In this document: piece after piece, positions 56,540-64,000 of the stretch
How the letters are laid out: each line of letters starts with the position of its first letter
How positions within the stretch are numbered: position 1 is the first letter of the stretch
NCBI GenBank assembly: GCA_964495375.1
Contig: CAZBWM010000022.1
Coordinates: forward strand, 1 to 64,000
Reading direction: 5' to 3'
DNA length: 64,000 bases
Source: JAIESQ01 sp964495375
Lineage (GTDB): Bacteria; Planctomycetota; Planctomycetia; Pirellulales; JAEUIK01
Position numbers and translations under genes: made by a program
The notes under the pieces: model-generated
The model's input: the letters and a program-made list of their open reading frames with translations, nothing else
What the model was told of the DNA's origin: nothing
The model's database searches: none

Positions 56540-57034
56540 GAGCATCCCCTGTTCCGATGTCAATTCACTGCTGTAAGTGCGATCTGAAGAACCGTATCGA
56601 ACGCTTTGAACCAGGGTGTTCGGCTTCCCGAAGGTCGGCCGGGCTCATCCTCTGCAAAGCAATCGATTGCGGTTGGTGCGGACGCCACTTTGGGCAGCAG
56701 GGGAGCTAGCTGTGGCGCGTCGCGCATCAAACGGCTGCGCGAAGATCACCTGAAGAAACCAACGTGACGCCACGAATGCGAGCGTGCCACGTGAGATGTC
56801 TACGTGATGGTGCCTGACAGAAACTCGCCGACGACTGCGGAAGGGCGGGTTAGATGGTCGTCACTAGCGGCACCAGGAGACGAATTGGCAGGAACTCTCG
56901 GCGGGCCAGACAGATTGGTCAGGCTGAGCAGCCTTGAAAGTAGCCAAGGCCAGATTCACTTTCAAGCAAAATCTGGCTTCGGAATACCTTATAAATGACC
57001 CGCTGACTAACTGAATCCCCGTTTTTGAGCCGCC
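56540..57034. other. Intergenic region
   Basis: 495 bp between divergent genes. TATAAA at 56990-56995 may be a -10 for the gene at 57035, but no -35 fits. No repeat of the families in this window and no gene seen. Confidence 0.3.
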
Positions 57035-57742
57035 ATGCAATTCTCCACTATGCCCCGGCGCCGGGTCTATCTGATGCGACACGGCGAAGTGTCGTACTTC
57101 GCCGGCGGTGCGCCCGCGCTACGGGCCCGCGATGCCGAGCTCAACGAAGTCGGCCGCGCTCAGGCCACGGCCGCCGGCGCGCTGTTGGTCGAGGTGCCGA
57201 TCGATCGCGTGGTGACCAGCAGCCTGCCGCGCACCATCGAAACGGCCCGGCTCGCCCTGGGCAACCGGCCGCTCGAAATCCAGCAGCACCCCGAGCTCAT
57301 CGAGATCATGCCAGGGCAGTTGAGCGACATCCCGGCCGAACAAATCGTCGACACGGTGACCAAGGCCTTCTCGCACGGCATTTCGCCCGAGGCCCAGTTT
57401 CTAGCGGGCGAAACCTTCGGCTCGCTGGTCGAGCGGGTGTTGGGTTGCTGGCAGAATCTCGTGGCTGACCCAAGCTGGCAGAAGCTGCTGTTGGTCGCGC
57501 ACGGAGGGGTCAATCGCGTACTATTGACGCACGCATTTGGCAGCGGGCTGGCGGGTTTTGGGGCGCTGGAGCAGGACCCCGGCTGCCTCAATATCCTCGA
57601 TGTCGAGCCCGATGGCCGGCTGCTGGTGCGCCTGGTCAATTTTACTCCGTATAATGCGTTGAAAAGCGGGCTCGAACTGACGACGATGGAGCGGCTGTTC
57701 GTCGAGTTTCTCGAATCGCGCCGGTCGCCGACCACGGGTTGA
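57035..57742 (+). CDS. Histidine phosphatase family protein
   Basis: 235 residues, phosphoglycerate mutase-like fold. The catalytic RHG motif is 'VYLMRHGEV', with 'LNEVGRAQATAAGALL', 'VVTSSLPRTIETARLAL' (second Arg) and 'LLLVAHGGVNRVLL' (second His). Removes phosphate from small molecules or proteins; the substrate is unknown. The next gene starts 12 bp after its stop, so they are probably co-transcribed. An alternative ATG lies at 57050. Confidence 0.9.
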   Translation: MQFSTMPRRRVYLMRHGEVSYFAGGAPALRARDAELNEVGRAQATAAGALLVEVPIDRVVTSSLPRTIETARLALGNRPLEIQQHPELIEIMPGQLSDIPAEQIVDTVTKAFSHGISPEAQFLAGETFGSLVERVLGCWQNLVADPSWQKLLLVAHGGVNRVLLTHAFGSGLAGFGALEQDPGCLNILDVEPDGRLLVRLVNFTPYNALKSGLELTTMERLFVEFLESRRSPTTG

Positions 57743-57754
57743 GGGAGTTTTCGC

Positions 57755-59416
57755 ATGCTTGAATTGTTGTTGGGCGCCGCACTGATGATCGCCACCGGGA
57801 GCGAGCCGTATCCGGCCTGGGTCGCGACGCGCCCGACCGAGACGGCGCTCCCGGCCTCGGTCGGCACGCGGCTCTCGCCAAACGACCTGGCACGGCTGGC
57901 CGATAGCAAGCCGGCACTCCCTTATCGCGACCTGACCGTCGGCATTCGTTTGGAAGACGGCACGCAGTGGATCGGCGCCAAGCAGGGAGTCATGCGGCTG
58001 GCCCCTGGTGGCACGCGGTGGCGCGTCTTTCATTCGCGCCGCTGGCTGCCAGCCGATCAGGTCGACGATCTGGCGATCGATTCCGAAGGCCGCGCCTGGG
58101 TGAGCACGCCCGCTGGCATCGGTGTCTTGGGGCGGCAAACAACAACGCTCGAACAAAAGATGCAAGGCATTCACGAAGCGCTGCGCAAGTATCACGTGCG
58201 CGAAGGGCTCGTCGGCAGCATCGACGGCCCGACGCCCGGCACCATTACGCCTGAGTGGACGCAGCAATCGAGCGACAACGATGGGCTGTGGACGAGCCTG
58301 TACGTGGCGGCCGAAGCCTTTCGTTTTGGCGCCACAGGCGATGAAGCGGCCCGCGAGAACGCCTGGCAATCGCTCAAGGCGCTGATGTTCCTGGAAGAAG
58401 TAACGGGCATCCCCGGCTTCGCCGCGCGGAGCATTTATCCCGCGTCGATCGATTTCAAGCCGGCCGAGCGGCATGGCGGCGAGTGGCACCTTTCGGCCGA
58501 CGGCCGCTACTGGTGGAAAGGGGACACCTCGAGCGACGAGCTCGACGGGCATTACTTCGCGTATGCCGTCTACTACGACGTCGCGGCCACGGCCGAGCAG
58601 CGCGACATCATCCGCCCCTACGTGCAGCGGATGACCGACCACATTCTCGATCACGGTTACTATTACGTCGGCCCGTCGGGCAAGCCGACGCGTTGGGGAG
58701 TGTTTTCGCCGGAGAAGCTGAATCAGGATTTGGACTGGATTGATGACCGCGGGCTAAACTCGTTGGAGCTCTTGTCGCACCTGAAGGTGGCCGACCACAT
58801 CGTCGGCGGCAAGCGCTATGCCGAAGCGGCTGAGAAGCTGATTGCCGAGCACAGCTACGCGATCAACACGGTTGAGCAGAAGCTGTTGTGGCCCCCCCAG
58901 GCCATGAATCACAGCGACGACGAGCTGGCGTTTTTGGCCTATTACCCGTTGCTGCGTTATGAGCGCGATCCCAAGCTGCGCCGCATCTACTTGACGAGCC
59001 TCGAACGGTCGTGGCAGATCGAGCGGCCAGAGAAGAGTCCGTTCTTCAACTTCATTTACGCGGCGTGCCGGCAGGCTGGCTCGCAGAGCGATCCGGCGGC
59101 GCGGCCCGAGAAGGCGTATCTCGATCCAACCGAGTTTGATCAAGAGGCGGCCATCGAGTGGTTCCGCGAAGTGCCCAGCGACCTGTTCGAATGGAGAGTG
59201 AAGAACAGCGACCGGCAAGACCTGGGCGAGGTCGTACAGAACCGTTTCGATAACAAGCGGACCCGCTTTGTGCTGCCGGTTGCCGAACGTCGAGTGATGA
59301 AGTGGAACGGCGACCCTTACGAGCTCGACGGCGGCGGAGACGGCCGCTCGCGCGACGACGGCACCTTTATTCTGTTGCCGTACTGGATGGGGCGGTATCA
59401 TCGGCTGATCGACTGA
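57755..59416 (+). CDS. Propeller-repeat / helical toroid-like protein
   Basis: 553 residues. A short hydrophobic N-terminus ('LELLLGAALMIATGS') may be a signal peptide. Two regulator-propeller repeats ('GTQWIGAKQGVMRLAPGG', 'GRAWVSTPAGIGVL') precede a long helical domain ('WTSLYVAAEAFRFGATGDEAARENAWQSLKALMFLEEVTGIPGFAARS' and 'FYAYAVYYDVA'-type helices) suggesting an alpha/alpha toroid as in glycan-active enzymes. The enzymatic role is inferred from fold only. Sits between the phosphatase and the cyclase gene, with short gaps, as part of one transcript. Confidence 0.75.
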   Translation: MLELLLGAALMIATGSEPYPAWVATRPTETALPASVGTRLSPNDLARLADSKPALPYRDLTVGIRLEDGTQWIGAKQGVMRLAPGGTRWRVFHSRRWLPADQVDDLAIDSEGRAWVSTPAGIGVLGRQTTTLEQKMQGIHEALRKYHVREGLVGSIDGPTPGTITPEWTQQSSDNDGLWTSLYVAAEAFRFGATGDEAARENAWQSLKALMFLEEVTGIPGFAARSIYPASIDFKPAERHGGEWHLSADGRYWWKGDTSSDELDGHYFAYAVYYDVAATAEQRDIIRPYVQRMTDHILDHGYYYVGPSGKPTRWGVFSPEKLNQDLDWIDDRGLNSLELLSHLKVADHIVGGKRYAEAAEKLIAEHSYAINTVEQKLLWPPQAMNHSDDELAFLAYYPLLRYERDPKLRRIYLTSLERSWQIERPEKSPFFNFIYAACRQAGSQSDPAARPEKAYLDPTEFDQEAAIEWFREVPSDLFEWRVKNSDRQDLGEVVQNRFDNKRTRFVLPVAERRVMKWNGDPYELDGGGDGRSRDDGTFILLPYWMGRYHRLID

Positions 59417-59459
59417 GCCGGCGAGCGGGCGGGCTCTCCTGCCACAGAAAGGCGCCAGC

Positions 59460-60239
59460 GTGCTCGACCGCCTGCGAATCGTCGACTTGAGTGTGCCGCT
59501 GGAAGATGGCGCGGTCAGCGAGCCGATGCCCGCCCGCATTCAATACGTGCGGCACGACGGCCAGGGGCTCGAGCAGATGGAACGGTTCTTCGGCGTGAAG
59601 CCCGAGGATCTCGTCTACTCCCAGGGGCGCGGCTGGGCGATCGAAGAAGTACAGGCGATCACGCACACCGGCACGCACGTCGACGCTCCCTATCATTACG
59701 GCCCACAAAGCGAAGGGCGCAGGGCGCGCACCATCGACGAGGTGCCGCTCGAGTGGTGCCTTGCCCCCGGCGTCGTGCTCGACATGCGGCACAAGCAACC
59801 GGGCGACTTCATCGAAGTGGCCGATCTGCAAGCGGCCCTCAACAAGATCGATTACCAGTTAAAGCCGCTCGATATCGTGCTGCTGCAAACTGGCGCCGAT
59901 AAGCGCATCGATTCGACGGCGTACTTCGCACAGCCAGGGCTGGGGCGCGACGGCACGCTGTGGCTGGTCGAGCAAGGCGTGAAGGTCATCGGCATCGACG
60001 CCTACACGATCGATCGGCCGTTTCTCAACATGATGAGCGACTACGAGCGGACTGGCGACGGGCGCTACATCTGGCCGGCCCACTTCGCGGGCATCACGCG
60101 CGAGTATTGCCAGATCGAAAAGCTGGCGAATCTCGACCGCATCGGCCGCCCGCATGGCTTCTGGGTGAGCTGCCTGCCGGTGAAGATCGCCGGCGCGAGC
60201 GCCGGCTGGTGCCGGGCCGTGGCGCTGGTGCCGGGCTAA
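59460..60239 (+). CDS. Cyclase-family (kynurenine formamidase-like) hydrolase
   Basis: 259 residues. The metal site is 'HTGTHVDAPYHYG' (HxGTHxDxPxH), with 'DIVLLQTGAD' and 'GIDAYTIDRPF' later. The family hydrolyses amides or lactone-like bonds with Zn or Mn. The GTG start at 59460 gives 'LDRLRIVDLSVPLEDG', the family opening. It follows the 57755 gene by 43 bp. No tryptophan-degradation genes are present, so kynurenine need not be the substrate. Confidence 0.9.
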   Translation: MLDRLRIVDLSVPLEDGAVSEPMPARIQYVRHDGQGLEQMERFFGVKPEDLVYSQGRGWAIEEVQAITHTGTHVDAPYHYGPQSEGRRARTIDEVPLEWCLAPGVVLDMRHKQPGDFIEVADLQAALNKIDYQLKPLDIVLLQTGADKRIDSTAYFAQPGLGRDGTLWLVEQGVKVIGIDAYTIDRPFLNMMSDYERTGDGRYIWPAHFAGITREYCQIEKLANLDRIGRPHGFWVSCLPVKIAGASAGWCRAVALVPG

Positions 60240-60288
60240 GTTCGCGCACCAGTACTTTCGCTTGCCGGTGTGCTCCGGGTTGCCGAGA

Positions 60289-60843
60289 ATGCGCGAACTT
60301 ATGTGGCAAGCAAGGCTCGATGTCCGATGCCGGTCTGGGGCGAAGCCGCACGCGACGCCCTGCGCGAGGCGACTCGTTTGCCTGCTGTCGCTGGCGGGGC
60401 TGTTCGCGGGATGCTCGTCGGCTGCGAGCTTCGCGCGGCAGATGCCTGCCGAGACGCGGTCGCTGCGCGTCGTCGTGCGCCGCCCCGATCCGCTACAGGC
60501 GAACGTCGAGCTCAAGGCCGACGCCCCCTCGTTCGTCACGCCGATGCGGTTGCAACTGCGCAGCTCCCGGCTCGGCTGCCGAGGGACGATCACCTTTGCC
60601 CACGCCACTCGCCCCACCACGATACGTGTGCGCTTCGTACTGCGCGATCGTTCGGGCGCGCTGTTGCACCAGGCGATCGCCGCACCAGGCTTTTACGATG
60701 CGGCGGCCTGGGTGCGCACGACAGGCCAGGGAGCCAGCGTGCGGAGCACCGCCAACTTCAAGTTCCCGCCCGAGGTGCTCGATCACCTGGCGACGATCGA
60801 GATCGAGTTTTCAGCGGGCTGGCCTTGGGACGGTGAACCGTAG
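60289..60843 (+). CDS. Putative lipoprotein
   Basis: 184 residues. Signal peptide with lipobox 'LLSLAGLFAGCSSA' (cleavage before Cys near residue 43), then a beta-rich domain ('TRSLRVVVRRPDPLQANVELKADAPSFVTPMRLQLRSS', 'STANFKFPPEVLDHLATIEIEFSAGW'). I do not recognise the domain. It is a candidate substrate of Lnt in this window. The start is uncertain (60289 or 60301); the first 30 residues before the helix are unusual for a signal peptide. Confidence 0.6.
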   Translation: MRELMWQARLDVRCRSGAKPHATPCARRLVCLLSLAGLFAGCSSAASFARQMPAETRSLRVVVRRPDPLQANVELKADAPSFVTPMRLQLRSSRLGCRGTITFAHATRPTTIRVRFVLRDRSGALLHQAIAAPGFYDAAAWVRTTGQGASVRSTANFKFPPEVLDHLATIEIEFSAGWPWDGEP

Positions 60844-60864
60844 GGACACGAGCAGATCGACGAC

Positions 60865-61560
60865 TTATTCGTCCAGATTCTCGAGTAGGACTTGCTGAGC
60901 AAGCTCTCCGGTATTGTCGCCTTCGAGTTCCGTCGAGCGCACCTGCACGAGAAAATCGAACGTGCCGGCTCCGCGGTGCTCGGTCAGCGCATCCACAATT
61001 TGACGACACCGCTCCCGGCTATCGTTTGGCCCCGCAATGAAGAACGGCTTGCCGTCCTTGCCGTATTCGATCGACTCGCGGCACGTGCTGGCGTCCACAT
61101 CGCCAAAAATTGCCGACGCGCGAGCGTAATCTCGACAAGGCGGCAAACCCACGCTGCGGGCAAAATCGACGGCGCCTTCAATCAGCTTGCGCGCGTATGC
61201 CGGCTCCAGCGGCTCGGCTCGATAGTCGCGAAACAAACGGCCGTAGACGCCGACCTCGTAGTCGACGCGCCGCGCGACCCCCCAGACAGTGTCTTTCACC
61301 CCCAAGCAAAATCGATCCACCAGAAAGACGACATAGGCGACACGACCATCGGACGCCAACCGGCTCCAAAGTACATTTTCGATTCCCTGATCGGTGGGAA
61401 CGTCTTGCCGGCAACAGTGCAAGATTGGCGCTGCGGCGGTGCGGGCGATTTGCCCGGCGACACTTTGTCCATCCTGGCGGGCAAGGGCCTTGCGTTTGGC
61501 CGCGACTTTCGCGTTGCGACGTTCGACCTTTTTTTGACGTTTGCGCGCATCGAGTGCCAT
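60865..61560 (-). CDS. Conserved protein with basic N-terminus, unknown function
   Basis: 231 residues. The N-terminal 30 residues are Lys/Arg-rich ('ARKRQKKVERRNAKVAAKRKALARQ') and may bind nucleic acid. The globular part is 'YVVFLVDRFCLGVKDTVWGVARRVDYEVGVYGRLF', 'YARKLIEGAVDFARSVGLPPCRDYARASAIFGDVDAS' and 'RERCRQIVDALTEHRG'. The FLVD..CLGVKD and IFGDVD blocks look conserved, but I cannot name the family. Cys residues are frequent (six). It converges with the lipoprotein gene. Confidence 0.7.
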   Translation of the reverse strand: MALDARKRQKKVERRNAKVAAKRKALARQDGQSVAGQIARTAAAPILHCCRQDVPTDQGIENVLWSRLASDGRVAYVVFLVDRFCLGVKDTVWGVARRVDYEVGVYGRLFRDYRAEPLEPAYARKLIEGAVDFARSVGLPPCRDYARASAIFGDVDASTCRESIEYGKDGKPFFIAGPNDSRERCRQIVDALTEHRGAGTFDFLVQVRSTELEGDNTGELAQQVLLENLDE

Positions 61561-61702
61561 GTTGTCCTCCTTGCAATATATCCAGCGAGTGGGCGCGATA
61601 AACGGCGTTCGTTGCCAAAAGAATTAGAACAACCGCACCGGTCTTGTACCAGATGCGCCGACTCAGGTTGCTAGCAACCGAGCGTCAACGGCGCCGCACC
61701 AT

Positions 61703-61750
61703 AAAGCAAAAAGGGCTCGGGCACGCCGCTTACGCAACGTGCCCGAGCCC
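61703..61750 (-). terminator. Intrinsic terminator of the ammonium transporter gene
   Basis: A perfect 13-bp stem, GGGCTCGGGCACG (61713-61725) and CGTGCCCGAGCCC (61738-61750), with a 12-bp loop. On the minus strand it is followed by TTTTTGCTTT (61712-61703). It lies 34 bp after the amt stop. Confidence 0.9.
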
Positions 61751-61783
61751 AACGGAGTCGCTAACCGTCCGTGTGCAGGGCGA

Positions 61784-63367
61784 CTAACCGTCCTTGGAAG
61801 TCGCCATGACGAAGCCGTAGTAGGCCTCGATTCCGTGTTCGCCGATGTCGAGACCTTCGATCTCTTCCTGCTGCGAAACGCGCAGGCCCATCGTGGCCTT
61901 GATCAATAGCCAGCAGATCGAGCTGACGACGATGACGTAGCCGGCCGTGAGACCGACGCCAATTAACTGATCCATGAACTGATCGATGCCGTCGGCCTTG
62001 TCTTTGGCGTAGAACAAGCCTGCGTGGGCGGCCGCATTGCCGGCGCGACCGATGCGGTCCTCGGTGGCAAAGAGCCCGACACACAAGGTGCCGAAAACAC
62101 CATTGAGCAAGTGGACCGAGGTGGCACCGACGGGATCGTCGATGTGCAGGCGATCGAAGGCCAACACACCGAGCACGACCAGCACGCCGGCGATGCCGCC
62201 GATCAATACCGAGACGGGAGCAGAGACGAACGCACAAGGCGCCGTGATCGCGACCAGACCGGCGAGGCAACCGTTGAGGGTCATCCCCAAGTCGGGTTTG
62301 CCCAACAGCAGCCAGGCGACGGCCGTGGAGGTGCATGCGCCGGCGGCCGCGGCCATGTTGGTGGTCAACGCGATTTCGGAAATGGCGTAGGCATCGACCC
62401 CCATCGTGCTGCCGGGGTTGAAGCCGAACCAACCGAACCAGAGGACCATGCAGCCGATAAAGGCCACGGTCATGTTGTGGCCAGGAATCGCGCCCACCTT
62501 GCCATCGGCCTTGTACTTACCCAACCGCGGGCCAAGGAATAGAATGCCGGTCAAGGCCGCCCAACCGCCGATCGAGTGGACCTGTGTCGATCCGGCGAAA
62601 TCCATGAAGCCGCGGCTTTGCAGATAGCCGCCGCCCCAAATCCAATGGCCGACGACCGGATAGATGCAGATCGCCATCAGCACGCTGAAGATGATGAACG
62701 AGTGATACTTGATCCGCTCGGCAACTGCCCCGGAGACAATCGTGGCGGCCGTGGCGGCGAAGACCAACTGAAAGAAGAACTTGGCCCACAGCGGCACGCC
62801 GGCCCAACTGATCGCGTCGTACACGCCTTGGTAGTCCCCAGTAGCCGGGCTATTGTCGGGCCCGGTGACCATCAGCAAGCCTTCTTTGCCGAACCAGTCG
62901 GTGCCGTCGCCAAACATGATCCCCCAGCCGAGGAACCAGTAAGCCAGGGTGGTAATACCGAAGACGATGAAGTTCTTTGAGACAATGTTCACGGTGTTCT
63001 TGGCCCGGCAGAAGCCCGATTCGACGCAGCCGAACCCGAGGTTCATGAAGAACACCAGGAAGGCGGCGATGAGCACCCAGACCGTGTCGAGACCGATCTT
63101 CAGGCCCTCGGGAGTGCCGTAGTCGATCTCGGGCGGCGTGATCACCGCAGCTTCTGTCGAATCGGCCGCCTCTTCGGTAGCCGGGGCATCGGCCGCAGGA
63201 GCGGCGGGCTCGGCCGGTGGCGCGGCAGGCTCGGCCGCCGGAGCCGCCGGTTCGGTGGCCGCCGGTTCCGCGGGCGTGGCCGCCGGCTCTTGTGCGAATG
63301 CGGGGGAACAGAACACGGTCGCCAGCAAGGCAACCGCCAGAATCGTCAACGCCGATTTGCGTCTCAT
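61784..63367 (-). CDS. amt: Ammonium transporter (Amt family)
   Basis: 527 residues. Signal peptide 'ALTILAVALLATVFCSPAFA', an Ala/Pro/Glu-rich periplasmic linker of about 50 residues, then eleven membrane helices. Family blocks: 'GFGCVESGFCRAKNTVNIVSKNF', 'GFMDFAGSTQVHSIGGWAALTGILFLGPRLGKY' (first pore His), 'WFGWFGFNPGSTMG' and 'GATSVHLLNGVFGTL' (second pore His). Takes up NH4+. The ATG at 63367 has AAGGAGGT seven bases upstream. No glnK/PII gene is adjacent on the left, where a terminator follows; the right side is cut by the window. No sigma-54 site was found. Confidence 0.96.
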   Translation of the reverse strand: MRRKSALTILAVALLATVFCSPAFAQEPAATPAEPAATEPAAPAAEPAAPPAEPAAPAADAPATEEAADSTEAAVITPPEIDYGTPEGLKIGLDTVWVLIAAFLVFFMNLGFGCVESGFCRAKNTVNIVSKNFIVFGITTLAYWFLGWGIMFGDGTDWFGKEGLLMVTGPDNSPATGDYQGVYDAISWAGVPLWAKFFFQLVFAATAATIVSGAVAERIKYHSFIIFSVLMAICIYPVVGHWIWGGGYLQSRGFMDFAGSTQVHSIGGWAALTGILFLGPRLGKYKADGKVGAIPGHNMTVAFIGCMVLWFGWFGFNPGSTMGVDAYAISEIALTTNMAAAAGACTSTAVAWLLLGKPDLGMTLNGCLAGLVAITAPCAFVSAPVSVLIGGIAGVLVVLGVLAFDRLHIDDPVGATSVHLLNGVFGTLCVGLFATEDRIGRAGNAAAHAGLFYAKDKADGIDQFMDQLIGVGLTAGYVIVVSSICWLLIKATMGLRVSQQEEIEGLDIGEHGIEAYYGFVMATSKDG

Positions 63368-64000
63368 GCGAGACCTCCTTCGAGAAAACTGAGTCGTTCT
63401 ACACCAGCCTTGCGTACCGCCTGTTGGTCGCAAGTGACCTACGCCATGAGCCGGGCAGCTCTCGTTTCCAGTGCGAGAAAGTCCCGACATCTGAGTCGCC
63501 GCCGAACATGGCAATCTGGCCGCGGGCAGCGCCCCGTGCGCTTCACGCGTCAGCCAGGCGCCAGTGTCCTACTTGCTACGACGGGAACGACCCATCGTGG
63601 CCAGCGCAGCATGCTCCGTCGTTGCGCAGCACCTCGATTCTGTTCGTCCGTGAGATCGAACGATGCCCCTTGGCTGTCGACGCACCGTGGAGAGCGCGAA
63701 GGCAGCCACGGCATCGCGAGAGCAAGCATCGTGCCACCGCTGGGGCGTCGCAGTGAGGGTGAGTGGCCGCGCCATCGATTGCCACGTCTCAAGACAGGCG
63801 CTAAACCTTGGCGGCGCAATGGAAAACCACCCGTCTCCTCGAAGCAGTCGCGCTCCGGGTTCGTCGCCCAATTCGACAGAAATGTCGCGCTCCGAGCCCT
63901 ATCCTGAAGGCCGCTTGGGCAAGCCTTGCCCCGTTTTTGGGCAAAGCGCGGAAGCGGGCCGACGGCTCACACCGCGCGAGAATCGCGATGCCACCGCTGC
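63368..64000. other. Region upstream of amt to the window end
   Basis: 633 bp. Several short frames are open, none with convincing codon use, start context or recognisable domain. I see no repeat of the families listed here. The amt promoter must lie in its left part but was not recognised. Confidence 0.3.

Noticed and set aside
63380..63480. Possible sigma-54 promoter (TGGAAACGAGAGCTGC on the minus strand) before amt
   Set aside because: The GG-GC spacing is 11, not 10, and the TGGCAC half is poor. It cannot be supported, although amt genes are often under sigma-54 control.
63515..64000. Short open frames at the right end of the window
   Set aside because: Overlapping frames are open on both strands, none with recognisable domains, start context or consistent codon use.

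Overview
The window looks like chromosomal DNA of a planctomycete, most likely of the Pirellulales type. The base composition is GC-rich. Lineage-typical genes are present: a DUF1559 pseudopilin, PEP-CTERM proteins, tiny 'MDxNPYQ' and 'MDEKxKRRWF' membrane proteins, a redoxin with a WCGC active site, and over-long SecA and GyrA. Short palindromic repeats are unusually abundant between genes. No rRNA, tRNA, CRISPR array or transposase gene was recognised. The identification is inference from gene content; no database search was possible.

Layout. 0-10 kb: partial EEP phosphatase, Gfo/Idh/MocA oxidoreductase, redoxin, radical SAM protein, an orphan gene boxed in by repeats, an ACT-like/Ser-Thr kinase fusion, a UDPGP-type nucleotidyltransferase and a PhnP-like hydrolase. 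10-21 kb: secA, waaA, a run of small membrane proteins whose 5' ends are duplicated, metK, and a coupled ECF sigma/cupin anti-sigma pair. 21-30 kb: NTF2-like protein, GNAT, phospholipase D-like protein, a Cys/His-rich exported protein - DUF1559 pseudopilin - PEP-CTERM trio, moeA and gmd. 30-40 kb: gyrA, then a minus-strand cell-shape cluster read as coiled-coil protein, small membrane protein, mreB, mreC, mreD, PBP2, with a good upstream promoter. 40-47 kb: small membrane proteins, a Flp pilin with a Gly/Ser tail plus HAMP-like partner, lnt, and a B12-type radical SAM protein. 47-57 kb: carB; a blaI-blaR1 operon whose BlaR1 is fused to a C-terminal six-blade beta-propeller, with twin operators and flanking direct repeats; two parS-like sites; a DUF1348 gene; a PEP-CTERM NHL-like protein. 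57-64 kb: histidine phosphatase, propeller/toroid protein, cyclase-family hydrolase, lipoprotein, a conserved unknown and an ammonium transporter with a strong terminator.

How it fits together. The central theme is the cell envelope: SecA export, Kdo transfer to lipid A, lipoprotein acylation, MreBCD/PBP2 shape control, pili and exported PEP-CTERM proteins. Housekeeping genes (gyrA, metK, carB, moeA) are interspersed.

The most unusual signals are these. (1) The BlaI/BlaR1-propeller operon has two 17-bp operators placed across its promoter and is flanked by direct repeats. (2) A palindrome supplies the last nine codons and stop of two unrelated genes. (3) Several families of BIME-like dispersed palindromes, one of them nested. 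(4) A recurrent TAnnnT-6/7 nt-ATG layout in front of small membrane genes suggests leaderless transcription. (5) The PBP2 has two of its three transpeptidase motifs altered. (6) A 22-bp perfect parS palindrome has a second parS-like site 157 bp away.
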